Source of the DNA: Rhodobacteraceae bacterium M385
GTDB lineage: Bacteria > Pseudomonadota > Alphaproteobacteria > Rhodobacterales > Rhodobacteraceae
Assembly (NCBI GenBank): GCA_025141835.1
Contig: CP081102.1
Span: 3,286,001 to 3,350,000 of the forward strand
DNA length: 64,000 bases
Direction: 5' to 3'
Made by a program: the position numbers and the translations under genes. The notes beneath the pieces were generated by a model. The model was given only the letters and a program-made list of their open reading frames with translations, searched no databases and was not told where the DNA came from. This document shows, in pieces, positions 34,148 to 42,311 of the stretch (positions are counted from its first letter, which is position 1; each line of letters starts with the position of its first letter).

Positions 34148-35350
34148 TCAACGGGCGCCAACAGCATCGGCAATGCGCTGCGCCAGCAACCGCGCCACAT
34201 CCCGCTTCGCCATCCGAGGCCACACATCTGCCCCCTCCGCATCAATCAGCACGATCGCATTCTCATCGCCGCCCATGATCCCCGTCTCAACCGAGACGTC
34301 ATTGGCCACAATCCAATCACATTGCTTTCGCAACCGCTTTGCCGTGGCATTCGCCACCACATCATCGGTTTCTGCCGCAAAGCCAACGACCAATCCGGGG
34401 CGGCCCTCAACCATCTGTGACACGGTCGCCAAAATGTCCGGGTTCTCCGCAAACTCCAACGCCGGAGCCTTCCCCGACCCGTCCTTCTTCATCTTGGAGC
34501 CACTGGCATTCTCCACCCGCCAATCCGCCACGGCAGCGGCGAAGACGGCCGCGTCGGCCGGATGAGCCGCCTGCACCGCGGCCAACATCTCTCTTGCCGT
34601 CTCAATCCTTACCACGTCCACACCGGGCGGTGGCGCGACGTCGGCAGGCCCGGTCACAAACGTCACCCTCGCCCCCAAGTCCCTCAGCGCCTCTGCCATC
34701 GCCGTACCCTGCGCGCCCGATGATCGGTTGGCGATATAGCGCACCGGGTCAATCGGCTCGTGGGTCGGCCCCGAGGTCACAATCACATGGCACCCTTTCA
34801 ACGGCCCATCGCTCAGGGCCGCCTCAATCGCGTCGATAATCTCGGGCACTTCGGCCATGCGCCCCGGTCCGAATTCCCCGCAGGCCATCGCGCCTTCGTC
34901 TGGTCCCGCCTCCAGAATCCCGTCGCCCTGCAATACCGCCAAGTTTCGCTGCGTCGCCGGATGCTCCCACATGCGCACATTCATCGACGGGGCAATCAGC
35001 ACGCGTTTGTCGGTGGCCATCAACAGGGTCGAGGCCAGATCATTGGCCAACCCCGTTGCCATCTTCGCCATCAAATCCGCTGTCGCCGGTGCGACAACCA
35101 CAAGATCAGCCGCACGGGACAATTCAATGTGCCCCATCTCGGCCTCGTCGGTCAGGTCAAACAAATCCCGGTAGACCTTCTGAGCGGCCAAGGCCGACAC
35201 CGACAAAGGCGTCACGAATTCCTCTGCCGCACGGGTCAGAACCGGCACAACCTCTGCCCCTTGGTCGCGCAACCGCCGGATTAGATCCAAAGATTTGAAC
35301 GCCGCGATCCCGCCGCCAATGATCAATAAAACCCGCTTGCCTGTCAGCAT
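34148..35350 (-). CDS. coaBC: Bifunctional phosphopantothenoylcysteine decarboxylase/phosphopantothenate-cysteine ligase
   Basis: Carries out steps two and three of coenzyme A synthesis from phosphopantothenate. The 400-residue fusion has the FMN-binding CoaC half (IGGGIAAFKSLDLIRRLR, with catalytic Cys in MACGEFGPGRMAEV near residue 160) and the CoaB half (SGPTHEPIDPVRYIANRSSG, with the Lys region in KMKKDGSGKAP). ATG 35350 gives the standard N-terminus. It is first in a coaBC-dut-moeB run that is probably one transcript. The gene is essential in most bacteria. Confidence 0.96.
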   Translation of the reverse strand: MLTGKRVLLIIGGGIAAFKSLDLIRRLRDQGAEVVPVLTRAAEEFVTPLSVSALAAQKVYRDLFDLTDEAEMGHIELSRAADLVVVAPATADLMAKMATGLANDLASTLLMATDKRVLIAPSMNVRMWEHPATQRNLAVLQGDGILEAGPDEGAMACGEFGPGRMAEVPEIIDAIEAALSDGPLKGCHVIVTSGPTHEPIDPVRYIANRSSGAQGTAMAEALRDLGARVTFVTGPADVAPPPGVDVVRIETAREMLAAVQAAHPADAAVFAAAVADWRVENASGSKMKKDGSGKAPALEFAENPDILATVSQMVEGRPGLVVGFAAETDDVVANATAKRLRKQCDWIVANDVSVETGIMGGDENAIVLIDAEGADVWPRMAKRDVARLLAQRIADAVGAR

Positions 35351-35479
35351 TTCAGACCGCTCCCCAATTACTGCGGGTCACGGTAGGCGCGTCGCGGCCT
35401 TCCTTCAATCCGAAACGCGGGCTCTCAGCGGTCAGATGCTAAATGCAAGAAACGAACCCCATGGGCCAGACCCGGTGGC

Positions 35480-36361
35480 CTACGCCCCCAAAAACGCCCG
35501 CACCTCGGTCGACTGCGCATCCAACGTCTTGCGCATCTTGGTGAAAGCGGCGGCCTCCAACTGACGCACGCGTTCTTTCGACAGGCCCAATTCCCCGCCA
35601 AGGCTTTCCAGCGTACGGGGGGCATCGCGTAGCTTCCGCTCGCGCACGATGAACCTTTCACGTTCATTCAGCGCGTTCATTGACGCGATGAGCCATTCAC
35701 GCAACTGGGCCGTATCGTGGGAATGCTCCACGATATGCTCGGCCTGATCTGCGTCATCTTCCAGCGCGTCAATCCACTCTCGCCCCTCATCCTCGGCCGA
35801 TTGCGTGGCGTTCAACGAAAAGTCAGACCCGGACAGCCGCCCATCCATCATTTCCACATCATGCAGGGGCACGCCCACTTCCTGCGCGATCATCTCCAGC
35901 AATTGGTGCTTGTCCAGCGGCTCCCCGGCCTTCAACGCCTCTCTCTCCAACCGTGCCTGAACCCGACGCATGTTGAAAAACAAACTCTTCTGCGAGGAGG
36001 TCGAGCCGGTACGCACCATCGACCAATTCCGCATAACGTGATCTTGCACGCTCGCCTTGATCCACCAGACGGCATAGGTCGAAAAGCGCACGCCGCGATC
36101 GGGGTCGAACTTTTCGGCGGCTTTCATCAGGCCAAGGCCCGCTTCCTGTATCAGGTCGTTCATCGGCGCCCCGTAGCGCTTGAACTTGGCCGCCATAGAG
36201 ATCGCAAGCCGCATATAGGCAGTAATCAATCGGTGCAGGCTTTCCTCGCAGCGGTCATCGCGCCACGCATAGGCCAGCTTCAGTTCCGTCTCTGCGTCCA
36301 GCATTTCTGCCTTCATCGCGCGACGGGAAATGTTGAACTCTCCACTCCGATCCACAGCCAT
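35480..36361 (-). CDS. rpoH2: RNA polymerase sigma factor of the RpoH2 type
   Basis: A 293-residue heat-shock-type sigma-32 family member. Region 2 includes NDLIQEAGLGLMKAAEKFDP and FSTYAVWWIKASVQDHVMRN. The RpoH box is QKSLFFNMRR, and region 4.2 is LESLGGELGLSKERVRQLEA. I assign it to the RpoH2 branch from overall sequence and from the upstream RpoE-like promoter; in Rhodobacter RpoH2 acts downstream of RpoE in the singlet-oxygen response. ATG 36361 gives MAVDRSGEF. It diverges from cobU with the promoter region shared. Confidence 0.9.
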   Translation of the reverse strand: MAVDRSGEFNISRRAMKAEMLDAETELKLAYAWRDDRCEESLHRLITAYMRLAISMAAKFKRYGAPMNDLIQEAGLGLMKAAEKFDPDRGVRFSTYAVWWIKASVQDHVMRNWSMVRTGSTSSQKSLFFNMRRVQARLEREALKAGEPLDKHQLLEMIAQEVGVPLHDVEMMDGRLSGSDFSLNATQSAEDEGREWIDALEDDADQAEHIVEHSHDTAQLREWLIASMNALNERERFIVRERKLRDAPRTLESLGGELGLSKERVRQLEAAAFTKMRKTLDAQSTEVRAFLGA

Positions 36362-36417
36362 TTTGACCCCCCGGTTTTTCCTGCATAACAGACGCGCATG
36401 TACCGCGCCTTCAATTG

Positions 36418-36446
36418 TGTTACGCAGGGGTCAATTGGTTGGATCA
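36418..36446 (-). promoter_or_regulatory. Candidate RpoE-dependent promoter of rpoH2
   Basis: On the minus strand TGATCC (36446-36441) is followed after exactly 18 bases by TAACA (36422-36418). The Rhodobacter RpoE consensus as I know it is TGATCC-N18-TAAGA, so eleven-base agreement has a single mismatch. Transcription would start about 50 bases before ATG 36361. Confidence 0.75.
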
Positions 36447-36464
36447 TTCTTAAGGACAAAAAAG

Positions 36465-37016
36465 TTGCGCCTGCCTCCTATCAGCCTCGTCCTTGGGGGC
36501 GCTTCCAGCGGAAAATCCGCTTTTGCCGAACGCATGGTCCGCCAAAGCGGGCTTGCCAAAGTCTATGTCGCCACCGCCGAGGCGCGCGACGGCGAAATGA
36601 AGACGAAGATCACAAAACATCGGGGCCAGCGGGCGGGTCAGGGATGGCGCACGGTTGAGGCGCCCCATGAAACCGCCACCGCCCTGACGCAGATTGAAGC
36701 GGGCGAAATCGCCTTGCTGGATTGTGTGACGTTTTGGCTGACAAACCTGATGATCGACGATGGCGATTGGGACGAAGAACTAGAGATTTTGCTGGACGTC
36801 TTGGTGCAAATGCGCGCGCCCGTTGTGCTGGTCAGCAATGATGTTTCCGGCGGCGTTGTTCCGGAAAACGCACTGGCACGCGCCTTCCAGCGGGCCCAGG
36901 GTGTAGTGAACCAACGCCTTGCTGCACAGGCCGATCTGGTGGTCTACGTCACGGCTGGTCTGCCCACAGTGCTCAAGGGTGAGCCTCAGCTGGACGACGT
37001 GGACGAGCCTTGGTGA
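36465..37016 (+). CDS. cobU: Adenosylcobinamide kinase/guanylyltransferase
   Basis: Bifunctional enzyme of cobalamin nucleotide-loop assembly: phosphorylates adenosylcobinamide and then transfers GMP. The 183-residue product has the P-loop GGASSGKSAFAERM, the histidine region ITKHRGQRAGQGWRT, and DCVTFWLTNLM followed by VSNDVSGGVVPENALARAF. The start is TTG 36465, seven bases after TAAGGAC; no ATG or GTG fits the family N-terminus. cobC follows immediately. No cobalamin riboswitch is seen in the short leader. The gene is called cobP in some Alphaproteobacteria. Confidence 0.93.
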   Translation: MRLPPISLVLGGASSGKSAFAERMVRQSGLAKVYVATAEARDGEMKTKITKHRGQRAGQGWRTVEAPHETATALTQIEAGEIALLDCVTFWLTNLMIDDGDWDEELEILLDVLVQMRAPVVLVSNDVSGGVVPENALARAFQRAQGVVNQRLAAQADLVVYVTAGLPTVLKGEPQLDDVDEPW

Positions 37017-37018
37017 CC

Positions 37019-37597
37019 ATGCCGCGCCGCCTTTTCCTAATCCGTCACGGGCCTACCCATCAGACCGTCTTCACCGGCTGGCGTGATGTGCCCGCTGACT
37101 TGTCAGACACCGCTGCCGTAGCGCGGATGCGCGATCACTTGCCGCCCGATGCGCCGATCGTCTCATCTGATCTGCAACGCTGTGTGGCAACGGCTGATGC
37201 CATCGCAGGCGGGCGGATGCGCCTGCCCCATGACCGCGACCTGCGGGAATTTGACTTTGGCGCCTGGGATGGACTGGGGTTTGAAGAAGTCGGCAAACGC
37301 GATCCTATCCTGAGCCGAGCCTTCTGGGATGATCCGGGCGATATCACGCCACCGGGCGGCGAAAGCTGGAACGATGTGGCCACCCGTGTTGGTGGTGCTG
37401 TCACCCGTCACATGGCGGCTCGGCCGGGTGATCTTGTCGTGGTGGCCCATTTCGGCGCGATCCTGTGCCAGATCGGCCTTTTGACCGGACAGACGCCGAA
37501 ACAGATCATCGCCCAGAAGATTGATCCCCTATCGGTGTCCGAGCTGCATTTGCAGGGGGGACACTGGTCTCTGGCCTCGGTTAATCATTGTCCCTGA
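37019..37597 (+). CDS. cobC: Histidine phosphatase family protein, probable alpha-ribazole phosphatase
   Basis: A 192-residue phosphoglycerate-mutase-like phosphatase. The catalytic motif is FLIRHGPT, with a second Arg in SSDLQRCVATA, Glu in LREFDFGAWDG and the second His in VVVAHFGAIL. Position two bases after cobU suggests it removes the phosphate from alpha-ribazole-5'-phosphate in the cobalamin pathway; without that context it would be a generic phosphatase. ATG 37019 is preferred; GTG 37013 overlaps the cobU stop and is possible. Confidence 0.85.
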   Translation: MPRRLFLIRHGPTHQTVFTGWRDVPADLSDTAAVARMRDHLPPDAPIVSSDLQRCVATADAIAGGRMRLPHDRDLREFDFGAWDGLGFEEVGKRDPILSRAFWDDPGDITPPGGESWNDVATRVGGAVTRHMAARPGDLVVVAHFGAILCQIGLLTGQTPKQIIAQKIDPLSVSELHLQGGHWSLASVNHCP

Positions 37598-37693
37598 AAT
37601 GGGGCTTAATCGCTGCACTTAATCACTGGCCCTGATCGCCCCCATCACAGCCTTTCGATTGACGTGCCCGCGCCCGCACGGCCTATTGCTCCC

Positions 37694-38377
37694 ATGACCT
37701 ATGATCTCCTTATCGGACAACAGTCCTATTCCAGCTGGTCCCTTCGCGGATGGCTGTCCTTCGCGCCCTTTGGCATTCCCGTCACTCTCCACAAGGTCGA
37801 GATTTACGGCGATACGTTCTTTGACGACGTCGCAGCCTTCGGCGGCAATCGCACCGTGCCCGCCGCCCGAACGCCTGACGGCGGCATGCTGACCGATAGC
37901 ATGGCGATTGCTTGGCACGTGGCCGAGACTTTTGTCGATCGCGGCGTATTGCCTTCCGATCCCGTGGACCGGGCCGAAGCGATGTCGATCATCTCCGAGA
38001 TGCACGGCGGTTTCGCGGCCATTCGCGGCGCATGCCAAGTGAACCTTCGCAACGCTTGGGCTGGATTTGAACCCTCGCCCGAGATTTTGGCCGATGTGGC
38101 CCGGTTCGAACAGATCATGGAACGGGCCATTTCCCGGTCCGGTGGGCCGTACCTTTTTGGCGCCTTCACCCTGGCCGATGCCTTCTACGCCCCCTTGGCG
38201 ACGCGCCTGTTGACCTATGGCCTGCCAATGTCAGACAGGGCGACGGCCTACGCGAAAGCCATCGTCACCCACCCCTCCTTTGTTGAATGGCGCGACGCAG
38301 GCATGAAAGAAACCCAAGAAATCGCGCGCTATGACAAGGCGCCCTTGGAACGGATACCCTTCCCGACGTTTTCTTGA
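37694..38377 (+). CDS. Glutathione S-transferase family protein
   Basis: A 227-residue GST. The N-terminal thioredoxin-like half is MTYDLLIGQQSYSSWSLRGW, with Ser residues near the glutathione site, and contains GTP-independent landmark TVPAARTPDG followed by DSMAIAWHVAE. The helical C-terminal half includes GPYLFGAFTLADAFYAPLATR with the structural Asp. Substrate is unknown; relatives act in detoxification or as maleylacetoacetate-isomerase-like enzymes. ATG 37694 fits the domain start. It is probably transcribed alone, between cobC and comM. Confidence 0.85.
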   Translation: MTYDLLIGQQSYSSWSLRGWLSFAPFGIPVTLHKVEIYGDTFFDDVAAFGGNRTVPAARTPDGGMLTDSMAIAWHVAETFVDRGVLPSDPVDRAEAMSIISEMHGGFAAIRGACQVNLRNAWAGFEPSPEILADVARFEQIMERAISRSGGPYLFGAFTLADAFYAPLATRLLTYGLPMSDRATAYAKAIVTHPSFVEWRDAGMKETQEIARYDKAPLERIPFPTFS

Positions 38378-38411
38378 TGCGGGCGGGATGCTTAATCCAA
38401 CCTTGGGTGCG

Positions 38412-38430
38412 TTAACCATTCGCTAACCAT
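38412..38430. promoter_or_regulatory. Candidate CtrA box upstream of comM
   Basis: TTAA at 38412-38415 and CTAA at 38423-38426 are separated by seven bases, and both half-sites continue as AACCAT. The full CtrA consensus is TTAA-N7-TTAA(C), so there is one mismatch. The site ends 21 bases before ATG 38452. CtrA control of com genes is known in Rhodobacter capsulatus. Confidence 0.6.
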
Positions 38431-38451
38431 CTATCGGCCAGAGTTGGCGGC

Positions 38452-39993
38452 ATGTTTGAAGCCGCCAGCCCCGAGGCCCTTGCCCTGACCCATACCGTGG
38501 CCTTTGAAGGGCTGGAGGCCCGCCGGGTCGAGGTGCAATGCGCCGTGACCTCGGGCCTTCCCGGCTTTGCTATTGTGGGCCTGCCCGACAAGGCCGTGTC
38601 CGAGGCTCGCGAGCGTGTACGCACGGCCTTGCAGGCCATGGCCATCGCCCTGCCATCGCGGCGGATCACGGTAAATCTGTCTCCCGCCAATATTCCGAAA
38701 GAGGGCTCTCACTTCGATCTCCCCATCGCCTTGGCGCTTTTGGCGGCCTTAGGCATCTTGCCGAAAGAGAGGGTGGAAGAGGCTTTGTCCCTTGGTGAAT
38801 TATCTCTGAATGGGCGCTTGGTGCCTGTGTTGGGTGCACTCCCCGCCGCCCTTGCCGCGGGCGAGGACAACCGTACGTTGCTGTGCCCCAGCGGTTGCGG
38901 CGCGGAGGCAGCTTGGGTGGGGGCGACGCCGGTTTTCGCGGCTGCGTCCTTGGGCGATTTGATCGCTCACCTCACCGACCGCGCCCCTTTGGAGCCTGCC
39001 GCACCGGGTGAGGTTGCCGCCGATCCCGGCGAGAAATGCCTGTCAGAAGTGCGCGGGCAGGAGCGCGCGAAACGGGCGATGGAAATCGCCGCGGCGGGGC
39101 GGCATCACCTGCTAATGGTCGGCTCTCCGGGGTCCGGAAAATCCATGTTGGCGGCAAGGCTGCCAGGCATTTTGCCCCCACTCTCTGCGGCCGAGGCATT
39201 AGAGACCTCGATGATCCATTCGCTGTCCGGGTTGTTGGACGAGGGCGGCATATCGCGCACCCGCCCTTACCGGGCGCCGCATCACACGGCCTCCATGCCG
39301 GCAATCGTGGGCGGTGGGCGCGGCGCGAAACCGGGGGAAATCAGCCTTGCCCACAACGGCGTGCTGTTTTTGGATGAATTCCCGGAATACCCTCGCGCGG
39401 TCCTGGAAACCCTGCGCCAACCGATTGAGACCGGCGACGTTATGGTGGCGCGGGCCAATGCCCATGTGACCTACCCCTGCCGTTTCTTGCTGATCGCGGC
39501 GGCAAACCCCTGCCGCTGCGGGAACCTCTATGATGCCGATGCCGCGTGTAGCCGGGCGCCGATCTGCGGGCAGGACTATATGGGAAAGATCTCGGGGCCT
39601 CTCATGGATCGGTTTGATCTGCGATTAGAGGTGCCGCCGGTTGCCTTCTCGGACCTCGACCTTCCCGCCTCCGGCGACACCAGTGCCGCTATCGCCGCGC
39701 GTGTCGCGCTGGCGCGCGACGTGCAGGCGGCTCGCTTTTCCGCCCTAGGGGCGTCAGCGCGGGTGAACGCCGATGCCGAGGGTGCGTTGCTGGACGAAAT
39801 CGCCACCCCCGATGCTGAGGGCAAGGCGATGCTGTTGCAAGCGGCTGAGAAGTTCAAGCTTACCGCGCGGGGGTATCACCGCGTTCTGCGCCTGGCGCGG
39901 ACCATCGCTGACCTTGACGGGGCGGAGACAATTGGCCTGCCCCATATCGCCGAGGCCATCGGCTACCGGCTTGTCGCGGTGCGCGAGGTTTAG
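38452..39993 (+). CDS. comM: YifB/ComM family magnesium-chelatase-like AAA+ ATPase
   Basis: A 513-residue AAA+ protein. In naturally competent bacteria ComM is a branch-migration helicase that extends heteroduplex during transformation, and in Rhodobacter it is needed for gene-transfer-agent uptake. The N-terminal Lon-S5-like domain (FEGLEARRVEVQCAVTSGLP) precedes the AAA+ core with Walker A GSPGSGKSMLAARLPG near residue 225, Walker B VLFLDEFPEY, and CRCGNLY with the zinc-binding Cys. The C-terminal Mg-chelatase domain ends REV. A candidate CtrA box lies just upstream. Confidence 0.94.
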   Translation: MFEAASPEALALTHTVAFEGLEARRVEVQCAVTSGLPGFAIVGLPDKAVSEARERVRTALQAMAIALPSRRITVNLSPANIPKEGSHFDLPIALALLAALGILPKERVEEALSLGELSLNGRLVPVLGALPAALAAGEDNRTLLCPSGCGAEAAWVGATPVFAAASLGDLIAHLTDRAPLEPAAPGEVAADPGEKCLSEVRGQERAKRAMEIAAAGRHHLLMVGSPGSGKSMLAARLPGILPPLSAAEALETSMIHSLSGLLDEGGISRTRPYRAPHHTASMPAIVGGGRGAKPGEISLAHNGVLFLDEFPEYPRAVLETLRQPIETGDVMVARANAHVTYPCRFLLIAAANPCRCGNLYDADAACSRAPICGQDYMGKISGPLMDRFDLRLEVPPVAFSDLDLPASGDTSAAIAARVALARDVQAARFSALGASARVNADAEGALLDEIATPDAEGKAMLLQAAEKFKLTARGYHRVLRLARTIADLDGAETIGLPHIAEAIGYRLVAVREV

Positions 39994-40000
39994 GAAGAAA

Positions 40001-40088
40001 GCACCGCAGGTGCGCCGCGCGGAAAACGCACCGGAGGTGCGATGACTAGAGCGCCGAAGGCGCCCTGGAAACCCCGTGCCGAAGGCGC
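40001..40088. repeat. Array of four short hairpins at ~25-bp spacing
   Basis: Four 13-base hairpins of the form GCRCC-NNA-GGYGC occur at 40001-40013, 40028-40040, 40051-40063 and 40076-40088, with starts 27, 23 and 25 bases apart. They fill the 98-base gap between the convergent comM and gshB genes. Stems are five to six base pairs with three-base loops and no T-tract. A similar hairpin, CGCACC-gaa-GGTGCG, lies inside the 59-aa gene near 62450-62464. Confidence 0.75.
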
Positions 40089-40091
40089 GTC

Positions 40092-41036
40092 TCATGCCAT
40101 CGCGGCAACACGCCCCTCGATCGCTTCCCAGATCTTCGCGGCAATGTTCACACCGTCAAACCGCTCCAGCTCCTGAATGCCGGTGGGCGAGGTCACGTTG
40201 ATCTCGGTCAGCCAGCCGCCGATCACGTCGATACCGACAAACACCTGACCCATCTCTTTCAGACGGGGACCGATAATGGCGCAAATCTCTTTTTCGCGCT
40301 CTGTCAGGGCGGTGGGTTCGGGCTTGCCGCCCACATGCATGTTCGAACGCACCTCCCCCTTGGCAGGCACCCGGTTGATGCCGCCAACCGGCTCTCCATC
40401 CACCAAGATCACCCGCTTGTCGCCTGCCGACACGTCGGGCAGGAACTTTTGCATGATTAGCGGCTCTCGATTGATGCCGGTAAAGAGCTCATGCAGAGAA
40501 TTCAGGTTACGGTCTTCGGGCGTCAGGCGGAACACACCCGCGCCGCCGTTGCCATAGAGCGGCTTAAGGATCACGTCCCCGTGGTCTTCCTTGAACGCTT
40601 TCAACATGTCGATATCGCGGGCGATCATCGTGGGCGGGGTCAGATCGGGGTAGTCCAGTACCAACAGTTTTTCAGGCGAATTGCGCACCCAGAATGGATC
40701 ATTCACCACCAGCGTCTTGCCGCGCAGGCGGTCCAGCAGATGCGTCGTGGTGATGTAGCCCATGTCGAAGGGCGGGTCCTGACGCAGCCAGACCACGTCA
40801 ACTTCTTCCAAATCCACAATCTCAGCGGTTTGGGCCGTGACATGGGCGCCCTGCTCGCGCTGCACAGTGATGCGACGGACGCGGGCGCAGACCTTATTCT
40901 CTCGGTAGAAGAGGTCGTCGGGGGTGTAGACCATCAACTCGTGGCCGCGGGCCTGAGCCTCTTCCGCCAAACGGAACGTCGAATCCGCGTCAATATTTAC
41001 GTCTTCAATCGGATCCATCTGAAACGCGATCAACAT
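40092..41036 (-). CDS. gshB: Glutathione synthetase
   Basis: ATP-grasp enzyme joining gamma-glutamylcysteine and glycine. At 314 residues it has normal length. It begins MLIAFQMDPIEDVNIDADST, and contains the dipeptide-binding LRQDPPFDMGYITTTHLLD, the ATP-grasp loop ILKPLYGNGGAGVFRL near residue 155, and the metal-binding EINVTSPTGIQELERF near the end. It is probably cotranscribed with the upstream rsmI-yraN pair, a common alphaproteobacterial arrangement. Confidence 0.96.
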   Translation of the reverse strand: MLIAFQMDPIEDVNIDADSTFRLAEEAQARGHELMVYTPDDLFYRENKVCARVRRITVQREQGAHVTAQTAEIVDLEEVDVVWLRQDPPFDMGYITTTHLLDRLRGKTLVVNDPFWVRNSPEKLLVLDYPDLTPPTMIARDIDMLKAFKEDHGDVILKPLYGNGGAGVFRLTPEDRNLNSLHELFTGINREPLIMQKFLPDVSAGDKRVILVDGEPVGGINRVPAKGEVRSNMHVGGKPEPTALTEREKEICAIIGPRLKEMGQVFVGIDVIGGWLTEINVTSPTGIQELERFDGVNIAAKIWEAIEGRVAAMA

Positions 41037-41103
41037 ATCTGCCCCTCCGGTGTTGGCTCTGGCCCTTTATGTGGCGCGGCACGGGCGCAGGTGCAATGGG
41101 GGA

Positions 41104-41406
41104 TCAAGCACAGAGCGCGTTCACGATCACGTCGAAACGGCCCTGCCCGTCGATCAGGGCCACATCAAACCGCATCGGCGTCGCAAGGCCCTTGGGGAAG
41201 GTGCCAAGGCAATGTTCCGCACTGCGCAGCAGCCGCCCAATCTGGCGTTTCGTCAGCGATTCCGCCGCGCGGGCATGGGTGCTGGAGCATTTCACTTCAA
41301 CGAAAATAACTTCTCCGTCTTTCTCGAGGATCAGGTCAATTTCACCGGCGGGGCCGCGCCAGCGGCGGGCAATAAGCCGGTGGCCATGATCGATGTAGAC
41401 GCGCAA
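41104..41406 (-). CDS. yraN: YraN family (UPF0102) endonuclease-like protein, start uncertain
   Basis: The restriction-endonuclease-like YraN core is clear: RRWRGPAGEIDLILEKDGEV with IFVEVK gives the E-x(n)-D-x(n)-E-x-K nuclease pattern, then MRFDVALIDGQG. Function is unknown. The first conventional start in frame is TTG 41406, but family similarity continues upstream (RGQASYLKGKAAEDSA, to about 41460), where no ATG, GTG or TTG exists. Where relatives usually begin, the codon is GTA (41490). The next in-frame ATG is 41730, deep inside rsmI. Either a non-standard start, frameshift coupling from rsmI, or decay is needed. Confidence 0.65.
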   Translation of the reverse strand: MRVYIDHGHRLIARRWRGPAGEIDLILEKDGEVIFVEVKCSSTHARAAESLTKRQIGRLLRSAEHCLGTFPKGLATPMRFDVALIDGQGRFDVIVNALCA

Positions 41407-41453
41407 CGCGCTGTCTTCTGCGGCCTTGCCCTTGAGATAGGACGCCTGCCCCC

Positions 41454-42311
41454 TTAGCCGCCGTTTTTCAGCCGCAGCCCCAGTTGATACACGTCCCGTT
41501 TGGACATGCCCAACATCTCGGCCACATGGTTTGATGCGGCCTTCAACGGCATGTCTTCCAGCGCTATGGTCAGGGCCGTTTCCACATCCTGTTCCGATGG
41601 GGCCTGGGCTGTGGCGCGGCTGATCACGACCACAATTTCGCCCTTCAACGTACGGTCCGCCAGCCGGTCGCGGACCTGCCCACAGGTGCCGCGTATCACT
41701 TCTTCGAAACGTTTGGTCAGTTCCCGGCAAATCGCCACCTCTCGATCATCGCCCAGAGCCTCGCACAATTCACCTAACATTCGGTGAATGCGTTTGGGGC
41801 TTTCATAGATGATCACCGTGGCCCCCGCCGCATCGAGGCCGTTGAGCCATTTCGCCCGAGCGCCCGTTTGGCTCGGCGCAAAGCCCGCGAACAAGAACCG
41901 GTCAGAGGCAAGGCCCGACACCGTCAAAGCCGCCAATGCGGCCGAGGGGCCGGGGGCAGAAAATACCGAATAGCCCGCATCAATCACAGCGCGTCCCAAT
42001 TGGTAGCCGGGGTCAGCAACCAAAGGCGTGCCCGCCTCAGAGACATAGGCCACAGACTGGCCCTTTTCCAACGCGCCCAAGACACGGGGCCGCGCCTCTG
42101 CGCCATTGTGGTCGTGGTAGGGAATCATCGGGCGGCTGTTGACCGGCACGCCGTGGATTTCCATCAGCTTGCGGGCCGTGCGCGTATCTTCGGCGGCAAT
42201 GACATCCGCGCCACGCAACACATCCAAGGCGCGCAGGGTGATATCACGGGCCGATCCAATGGGCGTGGCCACGAAATGCAGGCCGGGGGCGATGGAAATA
42301 GCCGCATTCAT
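41454..42311 (-). CDS. rsmI: 16S rRNA (cytidine-1402-2'-O)-methyltransferase
   Basis: Methylates the ribose of C1402 in the decoding centre of 16S rRNA. The 285-residue tetrapyrrole-methylase fold is visible as LHFVATPIGSARDITLRALD, ADVIAAEDTRTARKL, the conserved VAYVSEAGTPLVADPGYQL and SAPGPSAALAALTVSGLA. The C-terminal helical HemK-like tail ends LKNGG. ATG 42311 (MNAAISIAPG) is used; the open frame to 42371 adds a low-complexity stretch. It diverges from the LpoA-like lipoprotein gene, as in Escherichia coli. Confidence 0.95.
   Translation of the reverse strand: MNAAISIAPGLHFVATPIGSARDITLRALDVLRGADVIAAEDTRTARKLMEIHGVPVNSRPMIPYHDHNGAEARPRVLGALEKGQSVAYVSEAGTPLVADPGYQLGRAVIDAGYSVFSAPGPSAALAALTVSGLASDRFLFAGFAPSQTGARAKWLNGLDAAGATVIIYESPKRIHRMLGELCEALGDDREVAICRELTKRFEEVIRGTCGQVRDRLADRTLKGEIVVVISRATAQAPSEQDVETALTIALEDMPLKAASNHVAEMLGMSKRDVYQLGLRLKNGG

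Noticed and set aside
36447..36465. Cobalamin riboswitch before cobU
   Set aside because: The leader before the TTG start is too short and lacks the B12-box.
40001..40088. Repeat array considered as a CRISPR
   Set aside because: Units are only 13-base hairpins with 10-14 base gaps, far too short for repeats and spacers, and there are no cas genes.
41470..41485. Classic -1 frameshift heptamer at the end of rsmI
   Set aside because: The sequence is G AAA AAC rather than A AAA AAC, so the P-site codon cannot re-pair well. It is kept only as one of several explanations for yraN, not as a called feature.
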